Counted from the stretch's first letter, positions 46,180-55,053 are shown. The stretch: 64,000 nucleotides of DNA from Flavobacterium terrigena (GCF_900108955.1 NZ_FNYA01000004.1:62001-126000); one strand, 5' to 3'. The notes: a model not told the origin generated them from the letters alone. Numbers and translations are program-made.

Positions 46180-47418
46180 ATGATTCAGAAAGCATTTCGC
46201 AACTACATTTCTAACTTTCAGGGTTTTTCTCGTGAAATTTGGATACTCACACTTATTACTTTTATCAATAGAGCAGGCACAATGGTTTTACCATTTTTGT
46301 CCAAATACTTGCATGAAGATTTACATTTTTCATTATCTCAAGTTGGAACCATAATGGTCTTTTTTGGTATTGGTTCTATGTTAGGTTCTTGGTTGGGTGG
46401 AAAGCTTTCGGATACTATTGGATTTTATAAAATTATGATATTTAGTTTGCTAGTTAGTGGACTGATGTTTTTTGGGTTACGATATATTACTTCATTTGAA
46501 GGTTTATGTATTGGAATCTTCCTTTTAATGACAGTTGCCGACATGTTTCGACCGGCAATGTTTGTGTCAATTGGTGCTTATGCAAAACCAGAAAATCGAA
46601 CTAGAGCTTTAACTTTAGTTCGATTAGCAATTAATTTAGGCTTTGCTGCCGGACCAGCTTTGGGGGGATTAATTATTATGAGTATTGGTTACAAAGGTTT
46701 GTTTTGGGTAGATGGGGTAACTTGTATTTTGGCGATATTAATATTTTGGTTAAAAGTAAAAGAGAAGAAAAAATCGACTTATTTAGATAAAGAACATCCT
46801 GGTGACGTTTTAGTAGAATCGGTTTTTAAAGATAAAATTTATTGGTTGTTTTTAGCTTCAACCTTAATTGTTGGAATTATGTTTTTCCAATTGTTCACCA
46901 CTATTCCAATTTATCACCGAGAGCAATTCGGGTTAACCGAACTACAAACTGGTTTGTTATTAACTTTAAATGGTGTGTTGGTTTTCTTTTTAGAAATGCC
47001 AATTGTAAACTATATCGAAAAGAATAAAAAAGACAAACTGAAAGTAATTATTTTAGGTTGTTTCTTAATGACCATTAGTTTGTTTTTAATGTTAGTGAAT
47101 ACTTGGGCTGGTGTTTTAATAATTATGATGTTGTTTATGACATTCGCCGAAATGTTTAATTTTCCATTTTCAAATGCCTTTGCTTTGAGTCGTGCGCCAA
47201 AACATCAGCAGGGAAGATATATGGCTATTTTTACGATGACCTATAGTTTGGCTCATATTTTAAGTGCGAAAATCGGGATGACCATTATCGATAATAAAAA
47301 ATATGGGTATCAAGGCAATTGGTTATTTATGGGAATCCTCGGATTGGTTGGAACTTTAATTGGAGTTTACGTTTATTATTTAGTGAAAAAAGAAAAGGCA
47401 AACGTTAAAATTAGTTAA
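46180..47418 (+). CDS. MFS transporter
   Basis: This 412-aa permease has 12 hydrophobic helices. It carries MFS motif A GGKLSDTIGFYKIMIF between helices 2 and 3, and RLAINLGFAAGPALGGLI in helix 5, resembling drug-efflux antiporters of the DHA1 group. The substrate is unknown. A TAAATTTG -7 box is at 46156-46163, 16 nt from the ATG, so the leader is short. The gene is followed by the blaI operator region and is not part of that operon. Confidence 0.85.
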   Translation: MIQKAFRNYISNFQGFSREIWILTLITFINRAGTMVLPFLSKYLHEDLHFSLSQVGTIMVFFGIGSMLGSWLGGKLSDTIGFYKIMIFSLLVSGLMFFGLRYITSFEGLCIGIFLLMTVADMFRPAMFVSIGAYAKPENRTRALTLVRLAINLGFAAGPALGGLIIMSIGYKGLFWVDGVTCILAILIFWLKVKEKKKSTYLDKEHPGDVLVESVFKDKIYWLFLASTLIVGIMFFQLFTTIPIYHREQFGLTELQTGLLLTLNGVLVFFLEMPIVNYIEKNKKDKLKVIILGCFLMTISLFLMLVNTWAGVLIIMMLFMTFAEMFNFPFSNAFALSRAPKHQQGRYMAIFTMTYSLAHILSAKIGMTIIDNKKYGYQGNWLFMGILGLVGTLIGVYVYYLVKKEKANVKIS

Positions 47419-47420
47419 AT

Positions 47421-47465
47421 AACTATAAAAATAGTTGCGTAACTAGAAATATAGTTATAAGTTTG
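47421..47465 (+). promoter_or_regulatory. blaI promoter with two tandem operator dyads
   Basis: AACTATaaaaATAGTT (47421-47436) and AACTAgaaataTAGTT (47441-47456) are dyads with centres 20 bp apart, and TAAGTTTG (47458-47465) is the -7 box. BlaI-type repressors bind such pairs; binding here is inferred. Confidence 0.75.
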
Positions 47466-47483
47466 TATAACAAAAAAATAGTT

Positions 47484-47843
47484 ATGCAAAAGTTAACCAA
47501 CAAAGAAGAAGAAGTAATGCATATTTTATGGAAGCTAAAAAGAGCTTTCGTAAAAGATGTTTTGGCGGAGTTTACGGAAGACAAGCCTCACTACAACACG
47601 CTTTCTACAATTATCAGAAATTTAGAAGAAAAAGGATATGTTTCTTATAATGTGTATGGAAATACGCATCAATATCATCCAATTGTGGATATTGAAGAAT
47701 ACAGAAAAACCTTTATGAAAACGGCTATTCAGAATTATTTTGGTAATTCATACAAAAATTTGGTTTCGTATTTTGCTGAAGAAGAGAAAATTTCGGCTGA
47801 CGAACTTCGTGAGATTTTAAATATCATCGAGAAAAAGAAATAG
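47484..47843 (+). CDS. BlaI/MecI/CopY-type repressor
   Basis: This 119-aa winged-helix repressor has LTNKEEEVMHILWKLKRAFV, HYNTLSTIIRNLEEKGYVSY and a C-terminal dimerisation helix. In this family the repressor is cut after a signal from a partner M56 metalloprotease sensor; two such sensors are encoded directly downstream (the first after 2 bp). The start at 47484 is chosen because an in-frame TTG at 47463 lies inside the -7 box. It probably represses its own operon through the two dyads upstream. Confidence 0.9.
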   Translation: MQKLTNKEEEVMHILWKLKRAFVKDVLAEFTEDKPHYNTLSTIIRNLEEKGYVSYNVYGNTHQYHPIVDIEEYRKTFMKTAIQNYFGNSYKNLVSYFAEEEKISADELREILNIIEKKK

Positions 47844-47845
47844 GT

Positions 47846-49618
47846 ATGGAAGCCATTTTCACCTACATATTAAAAGTCAATGCTTTACTTCTGTTGTTCT
47901 ATTTGGTGTATCAAATAGCGCTTTCAAGAGAAACATTCTACAAACATTCGAGATGGTTTTTACTTTCTGGATTGTTGGTTTCTTTAGTATTGCCTTTTAT
48001 AACTTTTACCAAAATTGAATATTACGAAGTAGAGCAAGTATTAAGCAATTCTATTGAAAACAATGTGCCGCAGATGGTTCAAATTTCAAACGAAGTTGCA
48101 CAAGAACCTACATTAACCAATCAAGAAATCTTGTTTTTGATTTACGGAATCATCTGTTTAGGATTTTTCATTAAAACGCTATTTGACTTTTTCAAATTAT
48201 TTAAAATCATCAAAGTTTCCAATTCGGAAAAGAAAGATAAATTGGTTTATATCAATACGAATTTAGTTCACACGCCTTTTTCGTTCTTTAATTATATTGT
48301 TTTCAATGAGGAACTCATCAATCCCGTTGAATTGCAAAATATAATTAAACACGAAGAAGCGCATTCTAAGCAAAAACATAGTTTTGATACTTTGTTAGCG
48401 CAGTTTTTTATCATCCTTTTTTGGTTCAACCCGATTGTTTGGTTGTACCGAAAAAGTATCGTTCAAAATTTAGAATTTTTAGCGGATAGTTTCGCTATTC
48501 AACAAGTTTCAGATAAAGAGTATTATCAAAAAACGATGTTGAAAATCACAACTCAATCATCAAATATTGCCATCATCAATACATTCAATCAATCATCAAT
48601 CAAAAAACGAATCATTATGTTAAACACAAACCAATCCAACAGAAAAAACATTTGGAAATTTGGAATTATTCTTCCATTTGTAACCGCATTTATGTTATTA
48701 TTTCAAGTCGAAACTATAGCACAAGAGAAAGAATCAAAAGCAATTAAGAAAGAAATTAAAAAAGATGTAATTGTAAAAAATGAAGATTTTGAATCCATTT
48801 ACAATTCACCTTACGAAAGCGATACCAAAGAAAATTTAAAAAGAGTTTATGTTATTAATGGTAAAGTTTACACAAAAGACGATTTAAAAGGAAAGAATAT
48901 TGCTCAGTTTAATAGTAATGTTACAATTGATAAAATTGGTCCAAATGATGCAATTAAATTATACGGAAAAAACGCAAAAGATGGAGCTGTAATTTTTAAA
49001 GGAGATTGGAAAATTATTGACAATGTAATTGAACAAGTAAAAGGTGAAATTGAAATTTTTGATAAAGCAGAAATTACTTTCAAAGATGATAAAACGATAT
49101 CAAAATTTTCAAAATCGTCAGAAATTGAAACCATTTCAGAAATTAAGAAAGAAGAAAAAGATCCTTTATTTATTGTGAACGGAAAAGAAATGAGACGTTC
49201 AGAAATTGTACATAAATCAGTGAATGTTGATGGAGATATTATTCATTATGAAGGAGAATCTGCAATTGAAAAATTTGGAGAAAAAGGAAAAGATGGCGTT
49301 TATGTTTTAAATGGTAAAACAACATTTTTAGACAAAGAAGAATTATTAAAACCAGTTCCTCAAAATCCAGAAAAAAAATATTTCTTACTAGCTAACGGTG
49401 ATGGTTGTGTATTATTTAATGGTTACATGTTAAAAATCCCAACTTATCCATCAATCAATTTAAACGAATCTAAAAATAAAGTCTTTATTGACGATAAACA
49501 ATTTCATAAAGACATGTTTTATAATTACGAACACAAAAACTTGAAATCTGTTAACGTATTAAAAGAATTTAAAGATGATGTTCAAGTAGGATATTCAGTT
49601 TACTTTACAACAAAATAA
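47846..49618 (+). CDS. BlaR1-like M56 metalloprotease sensor, first copy
   Basis: This 590-aa inner-membrane protein has about four helices and the zinc protease motif KHEEAHSKQKHSFD (HExxH) with a second ligand in NLEFLADSFAIQ. After a helix at about residues 275-292 comes a periplasmic part with repeats of the type VINGKVYTKDDLKGK and IGPNDAIKLYGKNAKDGAVI, found in TonB-plug-like domains and in many Bacteroidetes M56 proteins. No penicillin-binding sensor domain is visible, so the signal is probably not a beta-lactam. Its first 270 residues are nearly identical to the next gene. Confidence 0.88.
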   Translation: MEAIFTYILKVNALLLLFYLVYQIALSRETFYKHSRWFLLSGLLVSLVLPFITFTKIEYYEVEQVLSNSIENNVPQMVQISNEVAQEPTLTNQEILFLIYGIICLGFFIKTLFDFFKLFKIIKVSNSEKKDKLVYINTNLVHTPFSFFNYIVFNEELINPVELQNIIKHEEAHSKQKHSFDTLLAQFFIILFWFNPIVWLYRKSIVQNLEFLADSFAIQQVSDKEYYQKTMLKITTQSSNIAIINTFNQSSIKKRIIMLNTNQSNRKNIWKFGIILPFVTAFMLLFQVETIAQEKESKAIKKEIKKDVIVKNEDFESIYNSPYESDTKENLKRVYVINGKVYTKDDLKGKNIAQFNSNVTIDKIGPNDAIKLYGKNAKDGAVIFKGDWKIIDNVIEQVKGEIEIFDKAEITFKDDKTISKFSKSSEIETISEIKKEEKDPLFIVNGKEMRRSEIVHKSVNVDGDIIHYEGESAIEKFGEKGKDGVYVLNGKTTFLDKEELLKPVPQNPEKKYFLLANGDGCVLFNGYMLKIPTYPSINLNESKNKVFIDDKQFHKDMFYNYEHKNLKSVNVLKEFKDDVQVGYSVYFTTK

Positions 49619-49630
49619 AAAAAAATAGGT

Positions 49631-51376
49631 ATGGAAACCGTTTTTGCTTACATATTAAAAGTTAATGCTTTACTTCTGTTGTTCTATTTGGTATATCAAA
49701 TAGCGCTTTCTAGAGAAACATTTTACAAACATTCTAGATGGTTTTTACTTTCAGGTTTGTTAACTGCTGTGTTGTTGCCATTTGTAACAATCATTAGAGT
49801 TGAATATTATGAAGCAAAACGAGTTATCAGTAATTCTATTGAAAACAATGTGCCACAAATGGTTCAAATTTCACAAGAAGCGGCTCAAGAACCTTTATTA
49901 ACCAATCAAGAAATCTTGTTTTTGGTTTACGGAATTATCTGTTTCGGATTCTTGATTAAAACTATGTTTGATTTTTTTAAATTATTTAAAATTATTACGG
50001 TTTCCAATTCGGAAAAGAAAGACAAACTGGTTTATATCAATACAAATTTAGTTCACACCCCTTTTTCGTTCTTTAATTATATTGTTTTCAATGAGGAACT
50101 CATCAATCCCGTTGAATTAGAAAGTATAATGAAACATGAAGAAGCACATTCCTTGCAAAAACACAGTTTCGATACTTTGTTAGCACAGTTTTTTATCATC
50201 CTTTTTTGGTTCAATCCGATAGTTTGGTTGTACCGAAAAAGTATTGTACAAAATTTAGAATTTTTAGCCGATAGTTATGCTATCCAACAAGTTTCAGATA
50301 AAAAACATTATCAAAAAACTATGCTGAAAATCACATTACAACCACAGCATATTACAATCATCAATACATTTAATCAATCATCAATCAAAAAACGAATCGT
50401 TATGTTAAACACAAATCAATCCAACAAGAAAAACGCGTTAAAATACGCTATTGTAATCCCAGTTTTAGTAGCATTTATTATGCTATTTCAGGTAAAAGTT
50501 ATCGCTAAAGAGAGAATTTCAAACTCTTATAATGAAGTGCAACATAAGCAACCTGATCAAAAATATGTAATTCAAAGTTCATCAACTGACAGTGAATTAA
50601 AAGAATATTCAAAACAATTTAAAAATGATTACAAAATCGATTTGAATATAAAAGGAATTAAAAGAAATTCGGATAAAGAAATCACGGCTATAAATATTAC
50701 TTTAAATGATAACAAAGGAAGAAAAGCCAATCATAAAGTAGATGGAAAAGAAGCCATTGAACCAATTTACATCAATGTTTCTAAAGGTAAAAATGATAAT
50801 TATAGTTTTGCTATTGGAATAAATGAAGATGATGAAGATATCGAAATTACGCTAAATGAAGATAATGATTTAGAAGCTGTCTCAGACCTTGAAGATATTG
50901 ATATTGATGTTCAGGTAGATGTAGAAGGTATTGAAATGCCAGTTGCTCCAGTTTTAGATATCGATTTTCCTGAAGCACCAGAAGCACCAGAAATGCCAGA
51001 AGCACCTGAATCACCATCAAATCCAAATGATAAAAAAGCTTGGGCGAAATTTGAAAAAGATATGGATGTTTTTGAAAAAAACATGAAATCTAAAGAAGGA
51101 GATTGGAAAAAGTTCGAAGTGGAAATGAAAGTTTTTGAAGAGAAAATGAAGTCTTTTGAGCCAAATATGAAGAAATTTGAGCAAGAAATGAAGGTTTTTG
51201 AACAAAAAATGGAACTTCAAGGTAAAAAGATAGAAAAGAGAGTTGAGAAACAAATTAAAAGAGAAATGAAAGAATCAGGTTTTAATGATTCAAAAGGCGA
51301 AAAGGGTCCAAAGGGACCGAAAGGACCAAAAGGCCCAAAAGATATCAGAATAATTAAAAAAATAGATAAAGAGTAA
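49631..51376 (+). CDS. BlaR1-like M56 metalloprotease sensor, second copy with collagen-like tail
   Basis: This 581-aa paralogue of the preceding gene has the same HExxH site (KHEEAHSLQKHSFD) and membrane layout, but a different periplasmic part: a KGIKRNSDKEITAINI module, an acidic stretch, a Pro/Glu/Ala segment (APEAPEMPEAPESP), repeated MKxFExxM heptads forming a coiled coil, and GEKGPKGPKGPKGPK, a short collagen-like run. The sensor module is shared with the secreted protein encoded next. It has the same AATAGGT-ATGGA start context as copy one. Confidence 0.87.
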   Translation: METVFAYILKVNALLLLFYLVYQIALSRETFYKHSRWFLLSGLLTAVLLPFVTIIRVEYYEAKRVISNSIENNVPQMVQISQEAAQEPLLTNQEILFLVYGIICFGFLIKTMFDFFKLFKIITVSNSEKKDKLVYINTNLVHTPFSFFNYIVFNEELINPVELESIMKHEEAHSLQKHSFDTLLAQFFIILFWFNPIVWLYRKSIVQNLEFLADSYAIQQVSDKKHYQKTMLKITLQPQHITIINTFNQSSIKKRIVMLNTNQSNKKNALKYAIVIPVLVAFIMLFQVKVIAKERISNSYNEVQHKQPDQKYVIQSSSTDSELKEYSKQFKNDYKIDLNIKGIKRNSDKEITAINITLNDNKGRKANHKVDGKEAIEPIYINVSKGKNDNYSFAIGINEDDEDIEITLNEDNDLEAVSDLEDIDIDVQVDVEGIEMPVAPVLDIDFPEAPEAPEMPEAPESPSNPNDKKAWAKFEKDMDVFEKNMKSKEGDWKKFEVEMKVFEEKMKSFEPNMKKFEQEMKVFEQKMELQGKKIEKRVEKQIKREMKESGFNDSKGEKGPKGPKGPKGPKDIRIIKKIDKE

Positions 51377-51388
51377 GTTATAAGTTAA

Positions 51389-51417
51389 AAGGATTGTCAA
51401 TTTGGCAATCCTTTTTT
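51389..51417 (+). terminator. Terminator after the blaI-blaR1 operon
   Basis: AAGGATTGtCA pairs with TGgCAATCCTT (one G-U pair in the RNA) with a T6 tail on the plus strand. Confidence 0.85.
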
Positions 51418-51506
51418 GTTAAAACCCGTTAATTAACAAAAAATTAGTTTTTCCTTTTTTATAAAAATTATATTTTTGAGCAACAAAATTTAAAAACCTA
51501 ATTATT

Positions 51507-52424
51507 ATGAACGCTAAAATGTTATTTCAAGGATTAGTATTGGCAAGCGCTATAACTTTTTTGCCAAGTACTACTTTTGCTCAAAACAATCGCTTACAGC
51601 AATTGTCTCAACCTAAAAACAATAGTTTCGAGTTGCGAATTGATAATGCTATGACAGACGCACAATTGAAGCAAGACGAAACGGATGCTAAGAAGTTCGA
51701 TTTTGAAGTTTCTTTCACTGGTGTGAAGCGTAACGACAAGAAAGAAATTACGGCTATTAAAATCGCTTATAAAGACAAAGACGGAAATTCGGGGAATTAT
51801 AATGTTGGTTCAGATAAACCAATTGCACCAATTTCGATTACTAAACAATTTGACGGAACTGGAAAAGGAGTAATTAACATTCAGTCTGGAGACAGAAGAA
51901 ATGATATTTTCGGTAACGGTTTTGCAGGTTTAGGAAATGGTTTTGGTATGAATAGTTTCGACGGAATGATGAATAACGATATGTTTCAGCATTTAGATGG
52001 AGATGTTTTTAAAGGTTTATTAGACGGAAACACTATCGATTTAGAGAAATTTAAAGAATTACAAAAAGGATTCCCAATGGATTCTTTAGGTGGAAATTTT
52101 AAATCGTTCACATTTAAAGATGGCGATATTTTAGGAAACAATCCGGATATGAAATTGGAAGAAGAGAAAACCGATGAAAACGGAACAGTAACTAAGAAAT
52201 ATTCAGACGGAAAAGGAAACACAATGATTTTCTCTGAAAACTTCGGAAGTGGAACGCCAAACCAAAAGGAAAAAATTAAAATTGAAAGAAAATACAATAC
52301 TAATGAAGATGCTAAATCAGATTTAGAAAAGCTAAAATCAGAATTAGAAAAAACAAGAACCGATTTAGAAAAACTAAAATCAGATTTACAAAAAGATAAA
52401 GCTCCTAAGAGTAAAAAGGGATAA
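51507..52424 (+). CDS. Secreted protein sharing a module with the M56 sensor
   Basis: This 305-aa exported protein has the signal peptide LVLASAITFLPSTTFAQ. Residues about 70-110 (VSFTGVKRNDKKEITAIKIA, then DKDGNSGNYNVGSDKPIAPI) match the KGIKRNSDKEITAINI module of the second M56 sensor. A Gly/Phe/Asn-rich middle follows, and the C-terminus is a Lys/Glu coiled coil with repeated SDLEKLKSELEK. It has its own TATTTTTG -7 box (51471-51478). Function unknown; it may be a ligand, decoy or target of the sensor system. Confidence 0.75.
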   Translation: MNAKMLFQGLVLASAITFLPSTTFAQNNRLQQLSQPKNNSFELRIDNAMTDAQLKQDETDAKKFDFEVSFTGVKRNDKKEITAIKIAYKDKDGNSGNYNVGSDKPIAPISITKQFDGTGKGVINIQSGDRRNDIFGNGFAGLGNGFGMNSFDGMMNNDMFQHLDGDVFKGLLDGNTIDLEKFKELQKGFPMDSLGGNFKSFTFKDGDILGNNPDMKLEEEKTDENGTVTKKYSDGKGNTMIFSENFGSGTPNQKEKIKIERKYNTNEDAKSDLEKLKSELEKTRTDLEKLKSDLQKDKAPKSKKG

Positions 52425-52506
52425 GACATAAGGCAAAAGAGAAAAGTAAAAAGTTTTCAGTTCCAGTTTTTCAGTCTCAGGCTGAGTTTGTCGAAGTATT
52501 TAAAAT

Positions 52507-52545
52507 AAAAACCCTATAATTTCATTTTGAAATTATAGGGTTTTT
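52507..52545. terminator. Long bidirectional terminator between convergent genes
   Basis: AAAACCCTATAATTTCA is perfectly complementary to TGAAATTATAGGGTTTT around a 3-nt loop, with T runs on both strands. It lies between the secreted protein gene and smpB. Confidence 0.92.
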
Positions 52546-52584
52546 ATTTTTTCTTATGTCTTTAAACTTTTGCCTTATCCCTTT

Positions 52585-53043
52585 TTACCTAAATTCTTTC
52601 TTAATTCTCGCAATATCACGTTTGGTATCATTTTCTTTCATGGTTTCACGCTTGTCGTAATTTTTCTTACCTCTACATAAAGCGATTTCCACTTTAGCAA
52701 AACCTTTTTCATTCGTATATAAACGTAAAGGCACAATAGTTAAACCTTTATTATCTGAGTCTTTATCTAGTTTTTTAAGCTCTTTTTTGTTTAAAAGCAA
52801 TTTGCGTTCGCTTTTGGCTTTATGGTTGTAATGCGTACCAAAAGCATATTCTTCAATAGTTGCATTAATCAGAAATAGTTCGGTATGATCGTTAAATTCG
52901 CAAAAACTTTCCGCAATAGAAGCTTTTCCTAAACGAATCGATTTAATTTCCGTTCCAGTCAATACAATCCCAGCGTCATACTTGTCTATAATTTCATAGT
53001 CAAAGCGCGCACGTTTGTTTAATATGTTTATAATCTTTTGCAT
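52585..53043 (-). CDS. smpB: SsrA-binding protein
   Basis: SmpB brings tmRNA to stalled ribosomes. The 152-aa protein starts [20 protein letters not shown], with [40 protein letters not shown] and the C-terminal [20 protein letters not shown] tail that enters the mRNA channel. A TAATTTTG -7 box on this strand is at 53051-53058. The tmRNA gene is not in this window. Confidence 0.96.
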   Translation of the reverse strand: MQKIINILNKRARFDYEIIDKYDAGIVLTGTEIKSIRLGKASIAESFCEFNDHTELFLINATIEEYAFGTHYNHKAKSERKLLLNKKELKKLDKDSDNKGLTIVPLRLYTNEKGFAKVEIALCRGKKNYDKRETMKENDTKRDIARIKKEFR

Positions 53044-53169
53044 AGTAGGGCAAAATTAAGGTTTATTTTTGAAAGAAAATATTTAATTTTTTACGATTTA
53101 CATTTGTTCATAAATATAAAAAAGTGTAACTTTATATAACTTAACCTAACCCTTTAAAATTTTAGTATT

Positions 53170-53448
53170 ATGAGCGATTTTCAACTAATTGAAAAAGAAG
53201 AGGTTGCTTCTTTGAAATTTCCGCATAAAGAAGTAATGTCTGATAGAGATGATGTGATACAACGCAAGTCTGATTTAGAACGCGCTTTAACATTAGGAAA
53301 TTTAGAACATTTAAAAATCAAAATCTTTTTTGAAGATGAATCTTCTAAAAAAGTGACGGAAACAACCGTTTGGGGAATTACGGCAGATGAAGTAATTCTG
53401 AAAAAAGGAGTAATCATACCTATAAACAGAATTCATAAAATAATTTAA
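53170..53448 (+). CDS. Small conserved-looking hypothetical protein
   Basis: I do not recognise a named family. This 92-aa soluble protein begins with an acidic segment (MSDFQLIEKEEVASLKFPHK) and ends in a beta-rich part (KIKIFFEDESSKKVTETTVW, GITADEVILKKGVIIPINRI) that looks like a small SH3-like or Sm-like barrel. It lies 13 bp before the adaptor-domain gene on the same strand and is likely in one transcript with it. Confidence 0.65.
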   Translation: MSDFQLIEKEEVASLKFPHKEVMSDRDDVIQRKSDLERALTLGNLEHLKIKIFFEDESSKKVTETTVWGITADEVILKKGVIIPINRIHKII

Positions 53449-53461
53449 AAACTGATTTAAA

Positions 53462-54118
53462 ATGAAGAAAATCCTTTTATTATGTTTGTCAATGATGTTA
53501 TCTTTAAGTGCAATGGCGCAAGAAACATCTGCAGGAGAAAAAAGAGCTCAAATTGAAAAAGCTAAAAACGAGCGAGTAGCGAAAGAGAAAAAAGCAAAAG
53601 CTAAAAAAGAAGCTGAAGTAGCTAAAGAGAAAAAAGAAGCAGCAGCTAAAAAAGAAGCAGCAAAAGCGAAAGCAACTAAAGAAAAAACGGATGCTAGAGC
53701 TAAAGTAGCTGATAAAAAAGCCAAAGAAACTAAAGAAACGGCAGATAAAATAAAAGCGGATAAAGCAAAATCAGATAAAGCTAAAGCAGCTGCGAAAGCA
53801 AAAGCCGCTAAAGCAAAAGAAAGTAGTGCATCTGCAACAGGAGCAGCGAAAGCTGCAGCTGGAAAAGCAAAAGCAGCTGGAAATAAAGCAGAGGCAGCAG
53901 CTAACAAAACAGAAGCTAAATCTAAAGTAAAGAAAAAAACGCCTGCTGAAATTAAAGAAGATGTGAAAGAAACAGCAGCTTCTAAGGCAGCTGAAAAACA
54001 AGTAAAAGACAAAGCAACTGGAATGTATAACGGTAAAAAAGTGTATACAGGACCAAGAGGTGGAAGATACTACATCAATAAAAATGGTAACAAAACGTAT
54101 ATTAGCGACGATAAATAG
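53462..54118 (+). CDS. Exported Lys/Ala-rich protein with PBCV-type basic adaptor domain
   Basis: This 218-aa protein has the signal peptide LLLCLSMMLSLSAMAQ, a long Ala/Lys/Glu helix (about residues 25-180, an uninterrupted coiled coil or single alpha-helix), and a C-terminal domain KKVYTGPRGGRYYINKNGNK, which matches the 'PBCV-specific basic adaptor' pattern first seen in chlorella viruses. Role unknown; the basic tail could bind nucleic acid, polysaccharide or surface polymers. Low-complexity codon use makes all frames open, but only this one has a signal peptide and domain. Confidence 0.8.
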   Translation: MKKILLLCLSMMLSLSAMAQETSAGEKRAQIEKAKNERVAKEKKAKAKKEAEVAKEKKEAAAKKEAAKAKATKEKTDARAKVADKKAKETKETADKIKADKAKSDKAKAAAKAKAAKAKESSASATGAAKAAAGKAKAAGNKAEAAANKTEAKSKVKKKTPAEIKEDVKETAASKAAEKQVKDKATGMYNGKKVYTGPRGGRYYINKNGNKTYISDDK

Positions 54119-54183
54119 AAGGTTCTCGATACATTCCGATGAAAAATCGGAGCACTCGAACTGACGAAGCTAAAAAATATCAA

Positions 54184-54222
54184 AATCCCATATTGTTTTA
54201 ACAACGATATGGGATTTTTTTT
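54184..54222. terminator. Terminator after the adaptor-domain gene
   Basis: AAATCCCATATtGTT pairs with ACAACGATATGGGATTT with one internal offset and a T8 tail on the plus strand. A REP-like word (TTCTCGATACATTCCGATG) precedes it at 54122. Confidence 0.85.
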
Positions 54223-54249
54223 AGTAGTTTTGCGCCAAACAAAAAAAGA

Positions 54250-54402
54250 ATGTTTAAAATTTTAGCTAAAATTAATAAAGCGGTTTTACCAAGTTATTCC
54301 AAGCAACGTCTTGATTTAGCGAGAGCTACAAAATTGCAAAAAGCAATTATTGCTTGGCGCTATTTTATTACATGTAAAGCTTTAGATGAAACTAATAAGT
54401 AA
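54250..54402 (+). CDS. Small basic helical protein, 50 aa
   Basis: A short frame from ATG at 54250 encodes a basic, helical 50-aa protein beginning MFKILAKINKAVLPSYSKQR, then LDLARATKLQKAIIAWRYF, and ending KALDETNK. It has a good TAGTTTTG -7 box at 54225-54232, giving a leader of about 12 nt. Similar small proteins are, to my recollection, present in other flavobacteria, but I know no function. Its last 11 bp overlap the 3' end of apt on the other strand. Confidence 0.65.
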   Translation: MFKILAKINKAVLPSYSKQRLDLARATKLQKAIIAWRYFITCKALDETNK

Positions 54403-54904
54403 TCGCAGCAAATATTTCTTTTCCAGTTAATTTGTTTCTTCCGTTTAAAAAAGACAATTCCATTAGAAAATTTACTTGTACAATTTCACCACCTAATTGT
54501 TCTATTAATTTGCAAACTGCTTCAGCGGTTCCACCAGTGGCTAATACATCATCGTGAATGAGTACTTTGTCGCCAGGTTGAATGGCATCAATATGTATTT
54601 CAAGGCTATCTGTTCCATATTCTAAAGCATAAGATGCGGAAATGGTTTTATAGGGTAATTTTTTGGGTTTACGAACAGGAACAAATCCTGCATTTAATTC
54701 TTGAGCCAAAAGCGTTCCGAAGAAAAAACCTCGACTTTCCACACCAACTACTTTATCAATTTTTCTATCTTTTAGAGTACTAGCCAAAGTATTCAAACAA
54801 AATTTTGTGGCTTCATGATTTAATAATAGAGGAGTAATGTCTTTAAAAAGAATCCCTTCCTTAGGGAAATTAGGTATATCTCTTAAAAAATCTTCAATTT
54901 TCAT
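54392..54904 (-). CDS. apt: Adenine phosphoribosyltransferase
   Basis: Apt salvages adenine to AMP using PRPP. The 170-aa protein has the N-terminal FLRDIPNFPKEGILFKDITP, VVGVESRGFFFG, and the PRPP loop VLIHDDVLATGGTAEAVCKL near residue 120. Length and motifs are standard. It is transcribed convergently with the small basic gene and overlaps its end by 11 bp. Confidence 0.96.
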   Translation of the reverse strand: MKIEDFLRDIPNFPKEGILFKDITPLLLNHEATKFCLNTLASTLKDRKIDKVVGVESRGFFFGTLLAQELNAGFVPVRKPKKLPYKTISASYALEYGTDSLEIHIDAIQPGDKVLIHDDVLATGGTAEAVCKLIEQLGGEIVQVNFLMELSFLNGRNKLTGKEIFAAITY

Positions 54905-55031
54905 AGGCTGTTAATTCGTTTGTGTTTAAAAGTTAAAGATACAGAATGTTGATTTACAATAGAATGATAGAACCAATGTTTTTTTATTTACTTTTTTATT
55001 GAAAAACATTTGGAAGGAATAGATTTATTCT

Positions 55032-55039
55032 TATATTTG
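55032..55039 (+). promoter_or_regulatory. tRNA-Arg -7 promoter element
   Basis: The TATATTTG box lies 14 nt upstream of the mature tRNA 5' end. Confidence 0.8.
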
Positions 55040-55053
55040 CACTCACAAAAAAT

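Noticed and set aside
53548..54012. Long minus-strand frame opposite the Lys/Ala-rich protein
   Set aside because: It is the complement of Ala/Lys codons; it lacks a promoter and domain, while the plus frame has a signal peptide and adaptor domain.
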